The position numbers and the translations under genes were made by a program. This document shows positions 57,583 to 64,000 of a stretch of 64,000 nt of DNA, in pieces; position 1 is the first letter of the stretch, and each line of letters opens with the position of its first letter. Source of the stretch: Blastomyces gilchristii SLH14081 (lineage: Eukaryota; Ascomycota; Eurotiomycetes; Onygenales; Ajellomycetaceae); contig NW_003101658.1 of NCBI RefSeq assembly GCF_000003855.2, positions 264,388 to 328,387 on the forward strand, in the 5' to 3' direction. The notes under the pieces are model-generated. The model worked only from the letters and a program-made list of their open reading frames with translations. It was not told the origin of the DNA and made no database searches.

Positions 57583-60500
57583 ATGGCCTTGAATGGATTC
57601 CCCCAGGTGGTCCTAACCGCTCCATCGACTTTCAACAATGTCAGCTCCGCATTGCCTTCAGCCCTCGCCCGCCGGCAACCTTTCTGCGGCGATAGCGAAG
57701 GATGGGGCCCGATAAGCGGCACGAGATTCGACTTCACGCCTTGTTTTCTAGATGTCTGGGTATCTCTGGTGGCCGGATGGGGTCTGGTTATGGGCCCTGG
57801 TGCCATATGGTTCCTACTCAATAAGCGAATCGCCCAGCCCGTACAGAAGAATTGGCACTTCTACGCAAAGTTGGTAAGTTCATCCATGAACCCTATTTAC
57901 AAGCTGTTGGTGTTGGTTGGTCTAATACGGTTAATAGTCGGTTATATGGGCTCTTATCTTGGTTACCACCCTCCAGGCCTCACTTCAGGTCGAGACCTAT
58001 CCCAAGATCTGGTTTGGAGACTTTAGATTCTGGACGACGATCCTTATTCTCGGATCTTTGGGCGTTATTTATACCGTACAATACTACGAGCATTGGAGGA
58101 GCCGGCAACCGAACGGGGTCGTTCTATTCTATTGGCTATTTTTGATCATCGTCTACGCCGTTAAGCTCAGATCCCTTATCTCCCAGCAGTTATACCGACA
58201 TCAGTTACCTTATTTTATCTCGTTTACCGTTGGCTTTGGCCTTGCCATAATCGAGTTTGTGTTAGAATACTTTATCGAGAAGAAACAAAGTGCGTATGAC
58301 GCTCTTGGAGACGAAGACGAATGCCCGTACGAATATGCCGATATTTTCTCTGTTTTGACTTTCTCTTGGATGACACCTTTGATGAAGTTCGGCTACAAAA
58401 ACTTCCTCACCCAAGATGACTTGTGGAATCTGCGTCGCAGGGATACCACAGGTGTTACCGGTCACGAGCTGGAGAAAACGTGGGCTTGTGAGCTGAAAAA
58501 GAAGAAGCCGTCGTTATGGCTTGCCCTCTTTAGAGCGTTTAGTGCGCCATATTTCCGGGGTGCCGTGATCAAGTGCGGTAGTGACATTTTGGCTTTTGTC
58601 CAGCCCCAGCTCCTGCGTCTCCTTATCTCGTTCATTGACTCATATCGCTCTGACACGCCCCAGCCGGTTGTTCGGGGTGTCGCAATTGCTCTTGGCATGT
58701 TCGTCGTTTCCGTGAGCCAGACAGCTTGCCTTCACCAGTATTTCCAGAGGGCATTTGAAACTGGTATGCGAGTTAAGTCGTCTTTGACTTCCATGATCTA
58801 TACAAAGTCCTTGAAACTCTCGAACGAGGGTCGCGCTTCAAAGACAACCGGTGACATCGTAAACCATATGGCCGTTGACCAGCAACGACTTTCTGACCTG
58901 GCTCAGTTTGGGATGCAGCTTTGGTCCGCTCCGTTCCAAATTACCCTTTGTATGATATCTCTATATCAGCTTCTTGGGTTGAGTATGCTTGCTGGTGTTG
59001 GAGTGATGATACTTATGGTTCCACTCAACGGATTGATTGCAAAGATAATGAAAAACCTTCAAATCAAGCAAATGAAGAACAAAGATCAGCGAACCAGGCT
59101 AATGACGGAAATTCTAAACAACATGAAAACTATCAAACTTTACGCGTGGAATAACGCCTTTATGAACAAGCTAAACCATGTTCGCAATGACCTGGAGTTA
59201 AATACACTAAGAAAAATTGGCGCAACACAGTCCATTGCAAATTTTACCTGGTCGTCGACTCCATTCCTGGTCTCCTGTTCCACCTTCGCCGTATTTGTTT
59301 TGACGAACGATAGGCCCTTGACTACAGAGATAGTCTTCCCGGCATTAACCTTGTTCAATCTCCTAACATTTCCTCTGTCTATTCTCCCAATGGTCATCAC
59401 GTCCATTATCGAAGCTTCAGTCGCAGTATCTCGTCTTACGACTTATTTCACTGGTGAGGAATTGCAGAAAGATGCAGTTACATTTGAGGAGGCTGTTTCT
59501 CACGACGGGGATGAGTCCGTACGAATTCGAGATGCGTCTTTTACATGGAACAAACATGAAGGTCGAAACGCGCTGGAGAATATTGAATTCAGTGCTAGGA
59601 AAGGGGAGCTGAGTTGTATAGTCGGCCGTGTGGGCGCTGGAAAGTCATCGTTCCTTCAAGCTATGTTAGGAGACCTGTGGAAGATTAATGGGGAAGTGGT
59701 TGTCCGAGGTCGCACTGCGTATGTCGCACAACAAGCTTGGGTTATGAATGCTAGTGTCAGGGAAAACATCGTCTTCGGTCATCGCTGGGATCCTCATTTC
59801 TACGAGACTACTGTAGAAGCTTGCGCCCTGCTCGACGACTTCAAGACCCTTCCGGATGGCGACCAGACAGAGGTTGGTGAACGTGGTATTTCTCTTTCCG
59901 GCGGCCAAAAGGCCCGTTTAACGCTGGCAAGGGCCGTGTATGCCCGTGCTGACGTATACCTTTTGGACGATTGCTTGTCCGCAGTGGATCAACATGTCGG
60001 GAGACATATTATTAACCGAGTCCTTGGCCGGAATGGTGTACTGGCTGGAAAAACGAGGATCCTCGCAACTAATGCGATCACTGTGCTAAAAGAAGCGGAC
60101 TTCATCGCATTACTACGCAACGGGACTATTATTGAAAAGGGAACATACGAGCAACTCCTTGCCATGAAAGGTGAAACTGCCACTCTTATCCGCTCCACTA
60201 CTACCGACGACGATTCTGGTTCAAACGACAGCACTAGGGAAGAAGAAAGCGTGAACAGCCCAGAGACATTAGCAATCGTTGACGATGTAGATGACTCTGA
60301 TCTCTCCGAAATAGAAGAGGCTCAGGAGCGACTGGGACCTCTTGCACCTGTTCAGAATGGTGGTGCCATGCGACGCACAAGCACTGCAACTCTACGACGT
60401 GCTAGCACGGCAAGCTGGCAAGGCCCACGCAAACTCGTGGACGAAGAAGGCGCTCTCAAATCCAAGCAGGCGAAGGAAACCTCCCAGCAAGGAAAGGTCA

Positions 60501-62849
60501 AATGGAGCGTCTATGGCGAGTATGCGAAGACGAGCAATCTCTACGCGGTGGCTAGTTATTTGACGGCACTTCTATTGGCACAAACGGCGCAGGTTGCTGG
60601 TAGTTTCTGGCTAGAGCGATGGTCGGATGTAAACAAAAAATCTGGAATGAATCCACAGGTTGGAAAATATATTGGCATTTATTTTGCGTTTGGATTTGGA
60701 TCTTCTGCTCTTGTTGTCCTGCAAACCCTGATTCTTTGGATATTTTGCTCTATTGAGGTATGCTTCTCAGTCATTTGTACTCTTATAGCTATCGTCGTGG
60801 ACTATTTCGCTAACTACATTATCAAGGCATCGCGTAAATTGCACGAGAGAATGGCATACGCTATTTTTAGGTCTCCCATGAACTTTTTTGAAACTACACC
60901 TTCTGGTAGAATTCTTAATCGCTTCTCAAGGTTAGTCCTTCTCTTTATCCTAGTCATGCAAGTTCAGTTGTGTTCGTTGCTAACGAAGTGTAATATAGCG
61001 ATATATATCGAGTTGATGAAGTTCTCTCCCGCACATTCAATATGGTAAGATATCCTGACAATCTCTCCGGGTAAAAACTTAATACTAATCTGGGGAAAAC
61101 AGTTATTTGTCAATGCTGCTAGAGCAGGATTTACAATGATGGTTATCAGTGTTTCGACTCCACTATTCCTCGTTATGATTATTCCTCTCGGAGCAGTTTA
61201 TTTCGGATTCCAAAAGTATTACTTGAGAACGTCACGCGAACTTAAGAGATTGGATAGCGTCAGCAAAAGCCCTATCTTCGCTCACTTCCAAGAAACTCTC
61301 GGCGGTATCTCGACCATTCGGGCTTATAGGCAACAGGATAGGTTCTCAAAGGAGAATGAGTATCGGATGGATGCGAACCTTCGAGCATACTACCCTTCCA
61401 TCAGTGCAAACAGGTGGCTCGCTGTACGCCTAGAGTTCATTGGCTCCGTGATTATCCTGGCAGCAGCCTCGTTCCCGATTCTGTCTGTGGCGACTGGGAG
61501 CAAATTATCTGCTGGAATGGTTGGCCTATCGATGTCATACGCGCTCCAAATCACCCAGTCTCTTAATTGGATTGTGCGACAAACGGTCGAGGTGGAAACG
61601 AATATCGTGTCGGTCGAGAGAGTTCTGGAGTATGCAAACCTGCCCAGCGAAGCTCCTGACGTCATTTTCAAGAAGCGGCCCCAGATCAGTTGGCCGTCCC
61701 AAGGTGGTGTACAATTCAAGGACTACAGCACACGATATCGTGAGGGCCTAGACCTTGTATTGAAAAACATAAATCTTCACATTAAGCCACACGAAAAGAT
61801 CGGCGTCGTTGGTCGGACAGGAGCAGGTAAAAGTTCACTGACTTTGGCACTGTTCCGTATCATTGAGGGGACATCAGGAAGTATAAGGTAAAGGCTTTTC
61901 GAGATGAAGGTGGTCAAATTGCCGGGACCTTTGTTTGCTGACTTCCTCTGTGACAGTATCGACGGTTTGGACATCAGTTCTATTGGCCTCTTCGATTTGC
62001 GGGGTCGCTTGGCAATCATCCCGCAGGACGCGGCATTGTTCGAAGGTACCGTCCGAGACAACCTCGACCCACGCCACGCCCATGATGACACCGAGTTGTG
62101 GAGTGTCCTTGGTGAGCCCTCTTTCAGCCTTAGCTGCCCAATCCGTAGTTCCCCGCTGACCACTGTCGATCAGGACATGCACGATTAAAGGACCACATTT
62201 CCAGTTTGCCTGGACAACTTGATGCACAAATCCACGAAGGAGGTCAGTTTCCATACAATCACTTCCAAGACAGCCAATCAGGTAGATATTTATCGTTTTA
62301 ATTTTCGCACTGATGTGTTTGCATTTTTAGGTTCGAATCTTAGCCAAGGCCAGCGACAGCTTATTTCACTAGCCCGAGCCCTCCTAACGCCAAGCAACAT
62401 CTTGGTGCTCGACGAAGCCACTGTAAGCCACCATTTTCTTTACCCCAGCAAAAACGCTAGTTAGCGCATTGTGATTATCTTTTTTTTCTTCCATTTTTTT
62501 CTTTTTTTGTCTAGCCAGCTTTGTGATTTTGATTCCTCATTGTTCTTTTCCACAGGCCGCCGTCGACGTAGAAACAGACGCACTGCTGCAGCAGATGCTC
62601 CGGAGCAGCATTTTCCGCGACCGCACTATCATCACCATCGCGCACCGTATCAACACTATCTTGGATAGCGATCGGATCGTCGTTTTGGATCATGGAACTG
62701 TTGCTGAATTCGATACCCCAGCCGCGCTTATTCAGCGCGGCGGCCAGTTTTACGAGCTTGTGAAGGAGGCTGGACTCCTTGAATCTAGCGGCAGTGCCAG
62801 CAATGATACTAACACAAGTACGACGACGACGTCCACGCTTACTTCATAA
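57583..62849 (+). CDS. ABCC-family vacuolar transporter, Ycf1-like
   Basis: Full-length MRP-type ABC transporter; homologues pump glutathione conjugates, metals and bile pigments into the vacuole. Exons: 57,583-57,873; 57,938-60,757; 60,827-60,930; 60,999-61,044; 61,103-61,887; 61,957-62,111; 62,174-62,242; 62,331-62,422; 62,556-62,849. The 4,656 nt close in frame (1,551 aa; yeast Ycf1 has 1,515) and all eight introns are GT-AG. The layout is TMD0 (about 1-210, with the family's FCG-EGWGPIS N-terminus), L0 linker, TMD1, NBD1, regulatory linker, TMD2, NBD2. NBD1: Walker A GRVGAGKS (660-667), LSGGQ (750-754), VYLLDD (770-775). NBD2: Walker [10 protein letters not shown] from 1324, LSQGQ (1427-1431), ILVLDEAT (1447-1454). 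The second Walker B site ends in the catalytic Glu (1452), while NBD1 has Asp (775) there, the usual ABCC asymmetry. [12 protein letters not shown] (909-920) matches the position of the PKA-type sites in Ycf1. The specific substrate is unknown. Confidence 0.93.
60758..60826 (+). other. In-frame, stop-free intron 2 of the ABC transporter
   Basis: 69 bp from GTATGC to TCAAG. Splicing joins SIE to [10 protein letters not shown], as expected from Ycf1 homologues. The intron has no stop and is a multiple of three, so retention would add 23 mostly hydrophobic residues at the start of TMD2. Confidence 0.7.
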
Positions 62850-64000
62850 ACAAGGAAGGGAACAGGGGTTGTCCGTCTATTTCCGGCATTTTTTTTTTCT
62901 TTTTCTTGGATTATGTTCTCCTTTTGAGTCCCCACTCCCCAGTCGCTGTGCGGGTGGATGGGGGTTGTATAGCGATGGAAAATGAGCGAGAGGAAGGCGA
63001 AGAAGAAATCTTGTATATGTACATATAATCCGCCACAATGTTCAATATTTTTGTTTTCTCTTCTAACCCCCGTATCTTGATTGGAGGTTTTTGTTGAGGT
63101 TCTGGGGCGTAGTACTCTGTATTTTCTTCTATTCACAACCGTCTATGGGCTGCTTTTCTTTCCCGGCCAATTTTCTTTTTTCTTTTCTTTTGGAATCGAT
63201 TTCCATTCCTAGCGCGCCGGGGAAGCCGGATTGGCCGGGCTGTCGGTATGCTCGAAGAAGCCCAAGCGCAAGGAAAGGAACAAAAGCAGACATCTAAAGA
63301 GCCAATTTCTACACTGGGGTAAACTATTGACGGGGTTGTTTGCTTTGCTTTTCTCCTGCACTTTGCTTTTTTTTTTTTTTTTTTTCTTTTTTTTGCCCCT
63401 GCTGTTTCCCCTCCATCCCATCTCAGGTCGTTCTGTCCGCAGAATTCCTCTACTACAGCGTATGTAAATTACATTGATCCTGCTCAACTTTGCCCGCCGT
63501 ACTCCGTACCGCGTAGATAATGGCCGAGAACATTCAGACCGAAGAATAAATTGCTTGGGGCCCCAGAACCCGCTCCTTAACCCTATGTCGCAGAAGCTTC
63601 TTGCTTGCTTCCCCCTTCCGTTCCGGCTCGATAGTCGAAGCGGTTGGGGCACATAGATTAAATGTATGGCATATTCACGCCTAAAACGAATCCCCCCATT
63701 TTCAACTACAGTACTCCGTTCTACTAACAGATTTTAGATGTCAGATGTCCTCCGTACAGTATGGAGGATGTATCAGGCGATGACGCGGCTTGTGTCTTAA
63801 AGTGTTGATGGCGTGCATAAAAAATTTGAATTCGAGCGGCCTGTTCGTTCTCCATTATTGTTCCCACCCAATTCTCGTCGAATTCCATTCGACAGAGTAC
63901 CATGTAAGCTGAAAGCTGGCTCCGTCACAGCATCCATCCATTCATCAGCTGCAAGTGATATGCAGTCAAGGGAGTGATTCCTTACCACTAGGCGCGGCAC
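62850..64000. other. Downstream region of the transporter, no gene recognised
   Basis: Contains the presumed 3' UTR and several pyrimidine runs (62,890-62,907; 63,365-63,395). Open frames of 60-147 codons on both strands run through these tracts and lack family features. A minus-strand frame at 63,797-64,000 reaches the window edge and cannot be judged. Confidence 0.5.

Noticed and set aside
63209..63652. Minus-strand open frame of 147 codons
   Set aside because: It runs through a long poly-T tract (poly-Lys in translation) and shows no recognisable domain.
1..64000. CRISPR array, operons or bacterial-type signals
   Set aside because: Spliced eukaryotic genes and RIP-like decay show a fungal genome. 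The only tandem repeats are microsatellites, LTR subunits and the TIR-1 minisatellite.

Overview
The window is a piece of a filamentous ascomycete genome. Its genes have short GT-AG introns of about 60-130 bp, and its two compositions are sharply separated. The gene-bearing stretches (about 21.9-30.6 kb and 57.0-64.0 kb) have ordinary base composition. The other stretches (1-21.9 kb and 30.6-57.0 kb) are AT-rich, with very few CG, CC or GG doublets, and are packed with stop-riddled retrotransposons. That is the picture left by repeat-induced point mutation (RIP) or a similar process. Onygenalean dimorphic fungi such as Blastomyces have genomes of this kind, but the genus is an inference.

Three protein genes are complete and their exon models close in frame. 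On the minus strand are an FHA-domain CAMK/RAD53-type protein kinase (23,564-26,761, six exons, 903 aa) and a Vms1/ANKZF1-type peptidyl-tRNA hydrolase of ribosome quality control (28,087-30,151, two exons, 667 aa). On the plus strand is a Ycf1-type ABCC vacuolar transporter (57,583-62,849, nine exons, 1551 aa). The Vms1-like and Ycf1-like genes are divergent. Their shared upstream region, originally about 1 kb, is now split by 26.4 kb of nested transposons.

That nest (30,579-56,998) can be read layer by layer from target-site duplications (TSDs). A roughly 0.96-kb terminal-inverted-repeat element (TIR-1; 38-bp perfect inverted repeats, 10-bp TSD) was hit by a Ty3/Gypsy element (Ty3-B2; TAAT). 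The 5' LTR of Ty3-B2 was then hit by a minus-strand Ty1/Copia element (Copia-1, about 100-bp LTRs). Copia-1 was later hit twice by full-length chromodomain Ty3/Gypsy elements in the same orientation (Ty3-A1, TSD AAATG; Ty3-A2, TSD TATCT). The A-family elements carry about 1.8 kb of unexplained, partly coding-like sequence between pol and the 3' LTR.

The left AT-rich block is a second nest, on the minus strand. An A-family copy (Ty3-A3) is interrupted by a third Ty3 family (Ty3-C1, running off the left edge) and by Ty3-B1 (TSD GAAAG). To its right are an unidentified decayed coding stretch and a strikingly intact tRNA-derived SINE with a 14-bp TSD (16,395-16,798). Beyond these lies a decayed DUF3435 tyrosine-recombinase gene of the Crypton/Starship-captain type (about 17,640-19,800). 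No rRNA gene, CRISPR array or functional tRNA gene was seen.
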